In this document: piece after piece, positions 41,705 through 50,752 of the stretch | Layout of the letters: every line of letters starts with the position of its first letter | Position numbering within the stretch: the stretch's first letter is position 1 | Assembly: GCF_035994945.1 (NCBI RefSeq) | Contig: NZ_CP108680.1 | Span: 1-64,000, forward strand | Length of the DNA stretch: 64,000 nt | Origin: Streptomyces sp. NBC_01216 | GTDB taxonomy: Bacteria > Actinomycetota > Actinomycetes > Streptomycetales > Streptomycetaceae | Direction of reading: 5' to 3' | Notes under the pieces: model-generated | What the model was told of the DNA's origin: nothing | What the model saw: only the letters and a program-made list of their open reading frames with translations | The model's database searches: none | Program-made: the position numbers and the translations under genes

Positions 41705-42567
41705 CGGCTGGTCTTCGACGGGTCGCGCCCGACAGCGGCCTCGACGAGGCCGTCGAGATCCTCGAACGCGACGGAGCACTGGTCGTCGAGGACCTCGCCG
41801 ACGCCGACACCCTCAAGGCGTTGTGGGAGGACCTGAGTCCCGCTCTGGAGGCCCGCGACTACAGCGGCGACTGGTACAACGGCACCCGCACCCGGCGGGT
41901 CTCCTCCGTCTTCGCCCGGACCGACCGGCTCACCCCGGTGGTGACGCACCCGCTGTTCCTGGGCTCCGCCCGCCGGATCATGCAGCAGCCGGTCCACGTC
42001 TGGATCGGCCGGTCCCGCACCGCCCTCGTTCCGACCGTCCAGATCAGCGGCACCCAGGCCATCCAGATCCACCAGGGCCAGGGGAAGCAGCCCCTGCACC
42101 GGGACGACGCGCTCCATCTGCGCCGCCACCCCGGCCCCACCAGCCGGGTGCAGCTGATGCTGGCCATGAGCGACTTCACCGCCGACAACGGCGGCACCCT
42201 GGTGATCCCCGGCAGCCACCACTGGGACGACGAGCGCCCCCCGCACGCCGAGGAGGCCATTCCCACCGAGATGCGGGCCGGTTCCGGCCTGATCTGGCTC
42301 GGCGGCGTCTACCACGGCGGTGGGGCCAACACCACGGACACCCCGCGCACGGGCCTGACCATCGCCCTGGACCTCGGCAACCTCCGTCAGGAGGAGAACC
42401 AGTACCTCGCCGTGCCGCGGGAGTCCGTCCTGGCCTATCCCGAGGAAGTGCGCCGGCTGCTCGGCTACGACCGTTGCCCGCCCGGCCTCGGCTGGTACGA
42501 GATGGACGACCCGTACCTCCTCCTGGAGCACGACGGGACCGGGCCCCGTCCGGCCCCCGTCCCGTGA
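41701..42567 (+). CDS. PhyH-family Fe(II)/2-oxoglutarate dioxygenase
   Basis: 288 residues from GTG 41701. The Fe ligands appear as H-R-D in QPLHRDDALHLRRH (about 140) and a distal His in GGVYHGGGANTT (about 205), with the 2-oxoglutarate-binding Arg in TPRTGLTIALD. The domain matches phytanoyl-CoA dioxygenase-type hydroxylases and halogenases; because H-x-D is intact it should be a hydroxylase or similar, not a halogenase. The start overlaps the carrier protein stop. A carrier-bound substrate is suggested by this coupling. Confidence 0.88.
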   Translation: MTAGLRRVAPDSGLDEAVEILERDGALVVEDLADADTLKALWEDLSPALEARDYSGDWYNGTRTRRVSSVFARTDRLTPVVTHPLFLGSARRIMQQPVHVWIGRSRTALVPTVQISGTQAIQIHQGQGKQPLHRDDALHLRRHPGPTSRVQLMLAMSDFTADNGGTLVIPGSHHWDDERPPHAEEAIPTEMRAGSGLIWLGGVYHGGGANTTDTPRTGLTIALDLGNLRQEENQYLAVPRESVLAYPEEVRRLLGYDRCPPGLGWYEMDDPYLLLEHDGTGPRPAPVP

Positions 42568-42679
42568 ACCCCGGGCATACGCCGGCCGGTACGCACCGGC
42601 CGGCTTCTCCGCTCTCCGGCCGGCCATGACGCCCGTCCCGGCCCGTCCCACCACCGAAAACGTCTTCGCGGGAGAACCC

Positions 42680-43936
42680 ATGTCGCAGAAATGCCCCGTC
42701 GCACACACCCTCGACACCACGGGCCGGGACATCCACTCCGAGGCCGCGGACCTGCGCGCCCAGGGGCCGGCTGTGCGGGTGGAACTCCCCGGCGGCGTCC
42801 ACGCGTGGTCCGTCAACGACTACGCGACCGTCCGCAGGATCCTGACCGACCCCAACGTCACCAAGAGCGCCCGCAACCACTGGCCGGACTTCGTCGAGGG
42901 CCGCGTCCGCCCCGACTGGGAGATGATCAGCTGGGTGGCCATGGACAACATGGTCACCGCCTACGGCAAGGACCACATCCGGCTGCGGCGCCTCGTCGGC
43001 AAAGCCTTCACCCCCCGCCGCACCCAGGCCGTCCGCCCGCTCATCGAGGGCCTCACCAACGGGCTACTCGACGCCCTGGAGACCGCCGCGCCGGGTGAGG
43101 TCGTCGACCTGCGCGAGCGCTTCGCCTACCCGCTGCCCGCCATGCTCGTCGCCGAGCTGATCGGCATGTCCGAGGGCGCGCGCGTCGCCACCGCCAAGGT
43201 CATCGACATGATGGTGGACACCACCGTCACCCCCGAGCAGGCCCAGGCCGTCCTCCTCAACTGGCGTGGTGCCATGGAGGAACTGGTCGCGCAGAAGCGC
43301 GCCGAGCCGGGCGAGGACATCACCAGCGACCTGATCGCGGCCCGCGACGAGGACGGCTCCCGGCTGTCGGAAGCCGAACTGTGCGACACCATCTTCGCCA
43401 TCCTCGGCGCCGGCTCCGAGACCACCATCAACTTCTTCGACAACGCCATCACCGCCCTGCTCACCCACCCCGAGCAGCTCGAACTCGTCCGGTCCGGCCG
43501 CGCCTCGTGGGACGACGTGATCGACGAGACCCTGCGCGTCGAGTCGCCGCTGGCACACCTGCCGCTGCGGTACGCCGTCGAGGACATCGAGCTGGACGGG
43601 GTGACGATCCCTCAGGGCGAGCCCATCCTCGTCAACTACAGCGGCGTCGGCCGCGACCCGAAGCTGCACGGGGACGACGCCGACGCGTTCGACATCACCC
43701 GCGCCGACAAGGAACACCTGTCGTTCGGTCACGGCCCCCACTACTGCCTGGGCGCGGGTGTCGCCCGTCTGGTGGCCACCGTGGGACTGTCCACCCTCTT
43801 CGAGCGCTTCCCCGACCTCTCACTGGCGGTGTCGGCCGACGAACTGCAGCCGCTGCCGACCTTCATCATGAACGGCCACCGAGCGCTGCCGGTGCGCCTG
43901 ACCGCTCCCGTGCCGGCTGGTGCCGGCGCCCGCTGA
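42680..43936 (+). CDS. Cytochrome P450 (CYP105-like)
   Basis: 418 residues. The start ATG 42680 has GGGAGA upstream. The I-helix is AILGAGSETTINFF (about 241), E-x-x-R is ETLRVESPL, and the heme ligand Cys356 sits in FGHGPHYCLGAGVARL. Unlike the first P450, this one has the size and motifs of soluble Streptomyces CYP105/107 enzymes. The N-terminal CPVAHTLDTTG is a common feature. It ends the plus-strand run that starts with the GMC pair and is followed by a bidirectional hairpin. Substrate unknown; warhead or side-chain oxidation is likely. Confidence 0.92.
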   Translation: MSQKCPVAHTLDTTGRDIHSEAADLRAQGPAVRVELPGGVHAWSVNDYATVRRILTDPNVTKSARNHWPDFVEGRVRPDWEMISWVAMDNMVTAYGKDHIRLRRLVGKAFTPRRTQAVRPLIEGLTNGLLDALETAAPGEVVDLRERFAYPLPAMLVAELIGMSEGARVATAKVIDMMVDTTVTPEQAQAVLLNWRGAMEELVAQKRAEPGEDITSDLIAARDEDGSRLSEAELCDTIFAILGAGSETTINFFDNAITALLTHPEQLELVRSGRASWDDVIDETLRVESPLAHLPLRYAVEDIELDGVTIPQGEPILVNYSGVGRDPKLHGDDADAFDITRADKEHLSFGHGPHYCLGAGVARLVATVGLSTLFERFPDLSLAVSADELQPLPTFIMNGHRALPVRLTAPVPAGAGAR

Positions 43937-43950
43937 ACCCGACACGTCGA

Positions 43951-43987
43951 AGAGCGGCTCCCTCCGCTGTGCGGAGGGAGCCGCTCT
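43951..43987. terminator. Bidirectional terminator between P450 and SgcJ-like genes
   Basis: A perfect 17-bp stem agagcggctccctccgc / gcggagggagccgctct with a 3-base loop between two convergent genes. Confidence 0.9.
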
Positions 43988-44037
43988 CGGTGTGCCGCCG
44001 TGGCGGCGTCGGTTCGAAGGACACCGCCACGGGTGGA

Positions 44038-44469
44038 TCAGGACATGTCGCGCGGGCTGTTCTGGTAGGCGGCGAGCCGCCAGGTACCGTCCTCCTTGGC
44101 CGCCACCCAGGTGGCGCGCACGGCACGCTCGGCGGCGACGGCGGACTCGCCCGGAGCCAGGACACCGCCCTCGGTGATCACCAGGGCGACGTCCGCGCCG
44201 AGGAACTTCAGCGCCAGCGGAGTGCCCGTTACCTGGGTGCCCTTGTACGGGCCCTGGAACGCCCCGGACATGAAGGTCTCGATGTCCGCGCGACCACTGC
44301 GGTAGACGCCCGGCAGGATCATCGTGCCGTCGGCCGTGAACACCTGGGCGAAGGCCGCCGCGTCGTGCGTGGCCCATGCCTCGACGATCCGGCCGGGCAG
44401 CGCGGCGACGGCCGCCTTGTCCGCGTCGGAGACGGCGGCGCCGGGCGCGGCCGAGGGTGCTGCGTTCAT
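44038..44469 (-). CDS. SgcJ/SnoaL-like small protein
   Basis: 143 residues of the SnoaL/NTF2-like cone fold: [28 protein letters not shown] near the start, [15 protein letters not shown], and a C-terminal [19 protein letters not shown]. This is the SgcJ/EcaC family (TIGR02246-type), first named from the C-1027 cluster. The function in enediyne synthesis is unknown; a cyclase, binding or self-protection role are options. It is last in a minus-strand pair with the acyl-CoA-dehydrogenase-like gene, 33 bases apart. Confidence 0.88.
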   Translation of the reverse strand: MNAAPSAAPGAAVSDADKAAVAALPGRIVEAWATHDAAAFAQVFTADGTMILPGVYRSGRADIETFMSGAFQGPYKGTQVTGTPLALKFLGADVALVITEGGVLAPGESAVAAERAVRATWVAAKEDGTWRLAAYQNSPRDMS

Positions 44470-44502
44470 GCTGGTTCCCCTTGTGTGCGTGGACCGGTCG
44501 GA

Positions 44503-45693
44503 TCAGACGTAGAGCGTGTTGGGCTCGAGTCCGCACAGGACCCGCCCGTACAACTCGGTGTTGGTGTCGGGGTGCATCAGGGCGTGCAGGCTGACGGCCT
44601 GGATGTCCCGGGCGATGCGCTGGATCGCTACCTCGCTGTAGACGGAGGAACCGCCGCTCGCCGAGGCGAGGATGTCCACGGCCTCCTTGGCCAGCCGGAT
44701 CACCGCGCCCATGTCGGCACGGGCGCGCGCCCGCTCCTCCAGGCTCCACGGCGCGTTCTGCGCGGACTTCGCGTCGACGAGGTCCGCGAGGCGGTGGGCG
44801 TGGAACTCGGCCTGGTCGATCTTGAGCGTGGCGTTCGCGACCTGGTGGTGGGTGAGCGGGGCCTCGGCCTGGCTCGTGTAGTTCGTGTACGTGATCTTCC
44901 GCTCGGGCAGCCGCTCCAGGAAGGTGTCCCTGGCCGCGCGGGCCATGCCGAGCACCGCGCCGACCGACGAGGCCGAGGCGACCGGCAGCAGCGGGGCACG
45001 GTGGATCGCGGACTCGGCGTTCGCCTGCGAGACACCGCCCTGGCCCTGCATGATCACGCCCAGCGGCAGGACACGGTCGGCCGGCACGAAGACGTTCTCG
45101 GCGACGGTGGTCACGCTGCCCGTGCCCTTGAGGCCGGAGGTGTTCCAGTCGTCGACGATCTGGAGGTCCGAGAGCGGCACGAGCGCCATGACCGGCATCG
45201 GCTCGCTGTCCGGAGCGATCTGGACGGCGACGACGACCTGCCAGTGGGCGTGCAGAGCGCCGCTGATGAAGCCCCACTTGCCGTTGACGACGACGCCGCC
45301 CTCGGTGGGGGTGGCCATCGCGCTCGGGCTCAGGGTGCCGCAGATCCGGACGTCCGGGGTGGCGAAGACCTCGTCCTGGACGTGGTCCGGGAACAGGCCG
45401 GCCATCCAGGTCGGGATCCAGTACACCGAGGCGGTCCAACCGGTGGAGCCGTCGGCGCGGCCGATCTCGGCCGCCACGTCGACGAGCGTGCGCGCGTCGG
45501 CCTCGTAGCCGCCGAAGCGGGCGGGCACCCGCATCCGGAAGATTCCGGCGTCCGCCAGGGCATCGATCGAGTCGTCGTGAATACGCCGGTTCTGCTCCGA
45601 CCAGGCCGCGTTCTCCCGAAGCTGCGGCACCAGTTCGGACACTCGACGAACAAGCTGTTCCCGCGTAGGAACATCGGTCGTCGTCAGCACCAT
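44503..45693 (-). CDS. Acyl-CoA-dehydrogenase-fold flavin monooxygenase (HsaA-like), first copy
   Basis: 396 residues. The acyl-CoA dehydrogenase fold of reduced-flavin-dependent oxygenases is seen in DALADAGIFRMRVPARFGGYEADARTLVDV, STGWTASVY and WNTSGLKGTGSVTTVAENVFVP. The catalytic Glu of true acyl-CoA dehydrogenases is not evident, so a two-component hydroxylase is favoured. The start at 45693 is preceded by GGAGG and gives the usual N-terminus; the open frame continues 66 codons further. A similar protein is encoded at 55071-56309. It is divergent from the HpaB-type hydroxylase gene with about 236 bases between. Confidence 0.82.
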   Translation of the reverse strand: MVLTTTDVPTREQLVRRVSELVPQLRENAAWSEQNRRIHDDSIDALADAGIFRMRVPARFGGYEADARTLVDVAAEIGRADGSTGWTASVYWIPTWMAGLFPDHVQDEVFATPDVRICGTLSPSAMATPTEGGVVVNGKWGFISGALHAHWQVVVAVQIAPDSEPMPVMALVPLSDLQIVDDWNTSGLKGTGSVTTVAENVFVPADRVLPLGVIMQGQGGVSQANAESAIHRAPLLPVASASSVGAVLGMARAARDTFLERLPERKITYTNYTSQAEAPLTHHQVANATLKIDQAEFHAHRLADLVDAKSAQNAPWSLEERARARADMGAVIRLAKEAVDILASASGGSSVYSEVAIQRIARDIQAVSLHALMHPDTNTELYGRVLCGLEPNTLYV

Positions 45694-45929
45694 ATCCTCC
45701 AAAAGACGTCCCATCTCCGGACGCCGGAAATTGGTCGTCCGCGATACGTGGAGACGACCCTTCCAGCCGCTTGGGACGGCCTGCATCTTCAGGATTGCGC
45801 GATCGGTGACGAGAGCCTGGGTGACGTCTGAAGCCGCATCCTGGAAGAAGCCCTGACCAGGGCCAGGCTGCGACCATAAGGCGCGCAGCATGTCTTCGAA
45901 AGCGCCTCGTGGAAGAGGGAAGAAATCCG

Positions 45930-47516
45930 ATGACCGATCGTCAGGATATCCCCGCCGGCCCCGCCGAAGGGCGGCGTAAAACCCGCCCGCTGACGGGTGA
46001 TGAATACATCGAGAGTCTGCGGGACGGCCGGGAGATATACCTCTACGGCGAGCGGGTCAAGGATGTGACCACCCATCCCGCATTCAGAAATCCGATCCGC
46101 ATGACGGCGCGGATGTACGACGCTCTGCACGACCCGGCCCAGCGTGGAATCCTCACGAAACCGACCGACACCGGAAGCGACGGGTACACCCACAGCTTCT
46201 TCACCACCCCGCGCAGCGTCGAGGACCTGGTCGCCGACCAGAAGGCCATCGCGGCGTGGGCTCGGATGGGCTACGGATGGATGGGGCGCAGCCCCGACTA
46301 CAAGGCGTCGTTCCTGGGCACGCTCGGCGCCAACGCCGACTACTACGCCCCGTACGAGGAGAACGCCCGTCGTTGGTACCGGGAGTCGCAGGAGAAGGTC
46401 CTCTTCTGGAACCACGCCATCGTCCACCCGCCGGTCGACCGTGACCGGGCGCCGGACGAGGTCGAGGACGTCTTCATCCACGTCGAGAAGGAGACGGACG
46501 CGGGTCTCGTGGTCAGCGGGGCCAAGGTGGTCGCCACCGGCTCCGCCCTGTCCCACTACAACTTCATCGCCCACTTCGGCCTGCCGGTCAAGAAGCGGGA
46601 GTTCGCCCTGGTCGCCACCGTTCCCATGGACGCGCCGGGCATGAAGCTGATCTGCCGCCCCTCCTACACCGCGACCGCCGCGGCCATGGGCAGCCCGTTC
46701 GACTACCCCTTGTCGTCGCGGCTGGACGAGAACGACACCATCCTCGTCCTCGACAAGGTCCTGATCCCTTGGGAGAACGTCTTCGTTTACGGCCACCTGG
46801 GCAAGGTGCAGATGTTCCCCGGCCGGTCCGGCTTCGTCGAGCGCTTCACCTTCCACGGCTGCACGCGCCTCGCCGTCAAACTGGAGTTCATCGCCGGCCT
46901 GCTGATCAAGGCCCTGGAGATCACCGGTACCAAGGACTTCCGCGGGGTCCAGAGCCGCGTCGGCGAGGTCCTCGCCTGGCGCAACCTCTTCTGGGGCCTG
47001 TCCGACGCCGCCGCCCGCAACCCCGTCGAGTGGAAGAACGGGGCGCTGCTGCCCAATCCGCAGTACGGGATGGCATACCGCTGGTTCATGCAGATCGGCT
47101 ACCCGCGGATCAAGGAGATCGTGCAGCAGGACGTCGCCAGCGGCCTGATCTACGTCAACTCCGGCGCCGAGGACTTCAAGAACCCCGAGGTGCGGCCGTA
47201 CCTCGACAAGTTCCTGCGCGGATCGGGCGGAGTGGAGGCCGTGGACCGCGTCAAGGTGATGAAGCTCCTGTGGGACGCGGTCGGCACCGAGTTCGGCGGC
47301 CGGCACGAGCTGTACGAGCGCAACTACGCCGGCAACCACGAGAACTCCCGGGTGGAGCTGCTCTTCTCCCAGATGACCTCGGGCCACGTCGACGGCTACA
47401 AGGCATTCGTGGACGAGTGTCTGTCCGAGTACGACCTGGACGGCTGGACGGTGCCGGATCTCGCCTCGTTCGACGAGCTGCGCGCCCGGGTCCGCGGTTC
47501 CCTGGCGGACGGCTGA
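45930..47516 (+). CDS. HpaB-type flavin-dependent phenol hydroxylase (SgcC-like)
   Basis: 528 residues. The family landmarks are [29 protein letters not shown] at the start, [31 protein letters not shown], and the core [13 protein letters not shown]. This is the class of 4-hydroxyphenylacetate 3-monooxygenases that use FADH2. In the C-1027 pathway, SgcC hydroxylates the carrier-bound 3-chloro-beta-tyrosine at C-5. Here the tyrosyl ring would likewise be hydroxylated ortho to the phenol. The flavin reductase at 33003 would supply FADH2. The start ATG 45930 is used; the frame opens slightly upstream. Confidence 0.93.
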   Translation: MTDRQDIPAGPAEGRRKTRPLTGDEYIESLRDGREIYLYGERVKDVTTHPAFRNPIRMTARMYDALHDPAQRGILTKPTDTGSDGYTHSFFTTPRSVEDLVADQKAIAAWARMGYGWMGRSPDYKASFLGTLGANADYYAPYEENARRWYRESQEKVLFWNHAIVHPPVDRDRAPDEVEDVFIHVEKETDAGLVVSGAKVVATGSALSHYNFIAHFGLPVKKREFALVATVPMDAPGMKLICRPSYTATAAAMGSPFDYPLSSRLDENDTILVLDKVLIPWENVFVYGHLGKVQMFPGRSGFVERFTFHGCTRLAVKLEFIAGLLIKALEITGTKDFRGVQSRVGEVLAWRNLFWGLSDAAARNPVEWKNGALLPNPQYGMAYRWFMQIGYPRIKEIVQQDVASGLIYVNSGAEDFKNPEVRPYLDKFLRGSGGVEAVDRVKVMKLLWDAVGTEFGGRHELYERNYAGNHENSRVELLFSQMTSGHVDGYKAFVDECLSEYDLDGWTVPDLASFDELRARVRGSLADG

Positions 47517-47618
47517 GAGCCTGTCGGTCGGAGGCCACCCGACAGCCTCCGAGCGGACACGGTTCCGCCCGCGCTCCCCGGAGGGAACGCGGGCGGACGG
47601 GGGACCGGTTCCGAGAGG

Positions 47619-48959
47619 TCAGGAAGCCAGTTCCAGCGGGGTGTCGGGCGTCGTGATCGTGCGGGTCAGGACCCGGACGAAACCGGCGGCGAACTCCCGC
47701 ATCGTCGCCTCGTGGAACAGGTTGGTGTTGAAGCCCAGATGGCCGAGCATCTCCCCGGACAGGGGGTCGATGTCCAGCTGGAACATCACGCCGTCCGGGA
47801 TGTCGGTGGACACGTCCTGTGACAGCATCCGGCGGCGGATCTCGGATATCCGCAGGTCACCGGCCTCCACACCCTCCAGTGCCGGGAACTGGAACACCTG
47901 GAAGGCCACCACCCCGAGATCGTCCGCGGCGAACGAGGCTGCCGAGGCGGGCGCCTCGGCCACCACCTGGCCGAACGGCAGGAAGTTCCCGTACGCCTTC
48001 AGGCAGGTGGCGCGGGTGCGCAGCACCACCTCGCGGAAGGTCGCCGCGCCGGACAGGTCGGTGCGCAGCGGGACGAAGTTGAAGAACGCGCCGACGGTGT
48101 TCTGGAACCGGGCCGGGCCACGGCCGGAGGCCATCGTCGGTACGGCCACATCGGTGGCGCCGAACCGCTCGTTGAGGAAGACCTTGTACGCCGCGAGCAG
48201 CACCATGAAGGCCGAACTGCGGGTCTCCTTCGCCACCGCGAGCGCCGCGGAGGTCAGCTCCGCGTCGACCGTGAAGCGGTGCACGGACGTCGTCTTCGGA
48301 ACGCCGGCGGACTTCAGGTGGTCGCTCGGAACACCGGTGATGGTGGCCCCCTCGAGCTGCTCGCGCCAGTAGGCGCGGGCCTTCACCTCGGCGGTCGGGG
48401 CGTAGCGCTCCCGCTCCCAGGCGGCGAAGTCGCGGAACGGGGTCGCCGCCGGCAGCTCCGCGGTCTCCTGCCCGCGACGCCGGGCGTACAGCACTCCGAG
48501 GTCGCGGATGATGAGCTGCATGGAGACCTCGTCGGCCGCCGTGTGGTGCACCACCAGGATCAGGACCGCGTCCTCCTCGTCGAACCGTCCCACCACCGCG
48601 CGCAGCAGCGGCAGCTCGGTGACGCCGTACCGCCCGCCCTCCAGCTCGATCAGCAGCTCCTCGGCCCGGCGGTCGCGAACCGCCGGGTCCGGCTCGGGGA
48701 TGTCCCGGACGGTCAGGGACACCGCGGAGGGCGGCAGGATCTCCTGGCGCTGCTCGCCCGGGGTGCGCACGACGGTGGTGCGCAGCGCCTCGTGGCGGGC
48801 CACGACGTCGTTCAGCGCCTCCTGAAGCGCTGCCGTGTCGATCTTTCCGGTGAGCCGCCAGCCGCCGACGATGTTGTAGAGGGGCCCGAAGGGGCCCTCC
48901 TCGTCACCCTGGTCGAACATGCACAGGAACTCTTGGTTGAAGGAGAGCGGAATACTCAT
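47619..48959 (-). CDS. Free-standing condensation enzyme (SgcC5-like)
   Basis: 446 residues forming one NRPS condensation domain: SFNQEFLCMF, LNDVVARHEALRTTVV, and the catalytic motif VVHHTAADEVS (His138-His139, Asp143), where the usual HHxxxDG carries Glu in place of Gly. A C-terminal AVPTMASGRG and NTVGAFFNFVPLR match later C-domain motifs. In C-1027 such a discrete enzyme esterifies the warhead core with the carrier-bound beta-amino acid. The start at 48959 is used; a GTG at 48995 is the alternative. It lies beside the aminomutase gene on the same strand. Confidence 0.93.
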   Translation of the reverse strand: MSIPLSFNQEFLCMFDQGDEEGPFGPLYNIVGGWRLTGKIDTAALQEALNDVVARHEALRTTVVRTPGEQRQEILPPSAVSLTVRDIPEPDPAVRDRRAEELLIELEGGRYGVTELPLLRAVVGRFDEEDAVLILVVHHTAADEVSMQLIIRDLGVLYARRRGQETAELPAATPFRDFAAWERERYAPTAEVKARAYWREQLEGATITGVPSDHLKSAGVPKTTSVHRFTVDAELTSAALAVAKETRSSAFMVLLAAYKVFLNERFGATDVAVPTMASGRGPARFQNTVGAFFNFVPLRTDLSGAATFREVVLRTRATCLKAYGNFLPFGQVVAEAPASAASFAADDLGVVAFQVFQFPALEGVEAGDLRISEIRRRMLSQDVSTDIPDGVMFQLDIDPLSGEMLGHLGFNTNLFHEATMREFAAGFVRVLTRTITTPDTPLELAS

Positions 48960-49054
48960 CGGTTCGTCCCAGGTCTCGTGGGGGTCGGGCGTCACTTCCG
49001 GCGGGGCGCCACGGGGGCGGCCCCGCCGGAAGGGGTCGGGTCGAAGGGCCGGCC

Positions 49055-50674
49055 TCAGACCAGCACGGTGTCGGTCTGCGCGGCGGCTTCGAGGAACTCG
49101 CCGCGAGAGAGCGCGGCGGCCACCAGCTCGATGTCGTCGGACATGTACCGGTCGCGGTCGAGGGTCGGGACCAGCGAACGGATCTTGTCGTAGGTCGCGC
49201 GGCCGGTCGGGCTGAGCTTGTCGAGCCGGCCGGACAGGTCGACGGCCTGGGCGGCGGCCAGGAACTCGACGGCGAGGATGCGGGTGTTGTTGGACAGCAC
49301 GCGCCGGGCGTTGCGGGCGGCGATCAGGCCCATGCTGACCACGTCCTGGTTGTCTCCGTTGGACGGGACGGACTGCGTGGAGGCGGGGCCGATGGTGCGG
49401 TTCTCGGCGACCAGCGCGGTCGCCGGGTACTGGGCACCGGCGAAACCGCTGTTGAGCCCCGGCTCTCCGGCGACGAGGAACTCCGGCAGGCCGTCGCTGA
49501 GGTGTCGGTTGAGCAGGCGGTTGGTCCGGCGCTCGGAGAAGACGCCGAGCTGGGTGAGGGCCAGGACGACGAAGTCCATCGCGAAGGCGATCGGCTGGCC
49601 GTGGAAGTTCGCGCCGTGGAACACCTCCTTGCCGTCGAAGAAGAGCGGGTTGTCGTTGGAGGAGTTCAGCTCGGTCTGGAGCTTGTCCACGGCGTGGTAG
49701 AGGGTGTCGCGGACGGCACCGACCACCTGAGGGATGGCGCGCAGCGTGTACGCCTTCTGGAGGTAGACCTCCGTACGCGAGACGTCGCCGCCACCGCGCT
49801 GCTCCTCGGCCTGGTGGCGCAGCTCCGCGTGGTCGAGGACCAGGCCGCTGCCGGCCAGCAGTGCGCGCATGTTGGCCGCGGTGTCGATCTGGCCCTGGTG
49901 CGGGCGTGCGATGTCGTGGCCCTCGGCCTGGAACGGGCTGGTCGATCCGCGCAGCACCTCCAGGACGAGCGCGGTGCCGATCTCCGCCTGGCGCACCTGG
50001 TCCAGGGCGCGGCCCACGACGAGGGAGCCGAGGCCGGTCATGGCCGAGGTGCCGTTGATGAGGGCGAGGCCCTCCTTGAAGCGGAGCTGCAGCGGCTCGA
50101 TGCCCTTCTCGCGCAGCACCTGCCCCGTCGGCACCCGCTTGCCGTCCTGGAGGACGTACCCCTCGCCGATCAGCGTGCTCGCGATGTGCGAGAGCGGGGC
50201 GAGGTCGCCGCTGGCGCCCAGCGAGCCGATCTCCGGGATGGCGGGGGTGATGCCCAGGTTGAGGTAGAGGGCCAGGCGCTCGAGGAGCTCGGGCCGGACC
50301 GCCGAGTAGCCCTTGGAGAGGGCGTTGAGGCGGGCGGCGACGACGGCACGGGCCTCGTCCTGGGCGAAGACCGGGCCCACCCCGGAGCTGTGGCTGCGCA
50401 CCAGGTTGGTCTGGAGCTCCACCTCCTTGGACGGGTCGACGAGCATGTAGATCATCTCGCCGTAGCCGGTGGTGACGCCGTAGACGGGGGCGCCGTCGTG
50501 GATGATCTTCTCGAACTGCGCGCGGCTCCGCGCGGCCTTGGCCAGGGCCTCGGGAGCCACGGCGACCTGGGCGAGGTCCTCGGCGACCCGGCGTACCGCC
50601 GGGATGTCGAGGTTCTCGCCGTCGAAGCTGACGCTCGACCCGTCGGAGTCGACCGAGAAGTCGGTTTCGAGCAT
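49055..50674 (-). CDS. Tyrosine 2,3-aminomutase (MIO-containing, SgcC4-like)
   Basis: 539 residues from ATG 50674. The MIO cofactor triad Ala-Ser-Gly lies in GSLGASGDLAPLSH (about 154-156) and the catalytic Tyr in PVYGVTTGYGEM (about residue 65). These positions agree, after a two-residue shift, with those I recall for SgcC4 (Tyr63; 152-154). SgcC4-type enzymes convert L-tyrosine to beta-tyrosine; the same fold also includes ammonia lyases. A GTG at 50689 would add five residues. Co-location with carrier, adenylation, hydroxylase and condensation genes makes the aminomutase function very likely. Confidence 0.94.
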   Translation of the reverse strand: MLETDFSVDSDGSSVSFDGENLDIPAVRRVAEDLAQVAVAPEALAKAARSRAQFEKIIHDGAPVYGVTTGYGEMIYMLVDPSKEVELQTNLVRSHSSGVGPVFAQDEARAVVAARLNALSKGYSAVRPELLERLALYLNLGITPAIPEIGSLGASGDLAPLSHIASTLIGEGYVLQDGKRVPTGQVLREKGIEPLQLRFKEGLALINGTSAMTGLGSLVVGRALDQVRQAEIGTALVLEVLRGSTSPFQAEGHDIARPHQGQIDTAANMRALLAGSGLVLDHAELRHQAEEQRGGGDVSRTEVYLQKAYTLRAIPQVVGAVRDTLYHAVDKLQTELNSSNDNPLFFDGKEVFHGANFHGQPIAFAMDFVVLALTQLGVFSERRTNRLLNRHLSDGLPEFLVAGEPGLNSGFAGAQYPATALVAENRTIGPASTQSVPSNGDNQDVVSMGLIAARNARRVLSNNTRILAVEFLAAAQAVDLSGRLDKLSPTGRATYDKIRSLVPTLDRDRYMSDDIELVAAALSRGEFLEAAAQTDTVLV

Positions 50675-50752
50675 GGTCACGACATTCACCCCATCATGGA
50701 TTGGATACGTATACAGGTAGGAAGCCGGCGCGCGGCGGGCGCCGGAGGGCGC

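Noticed and set aside
43381..45831. An 816-residue plus-strand frame through 43.4-45.8 kb
   Set aside because: Antisense or out-of-frame shadow across the P450 end, terminator, SgcJ-like and flavin oxygenase genes.
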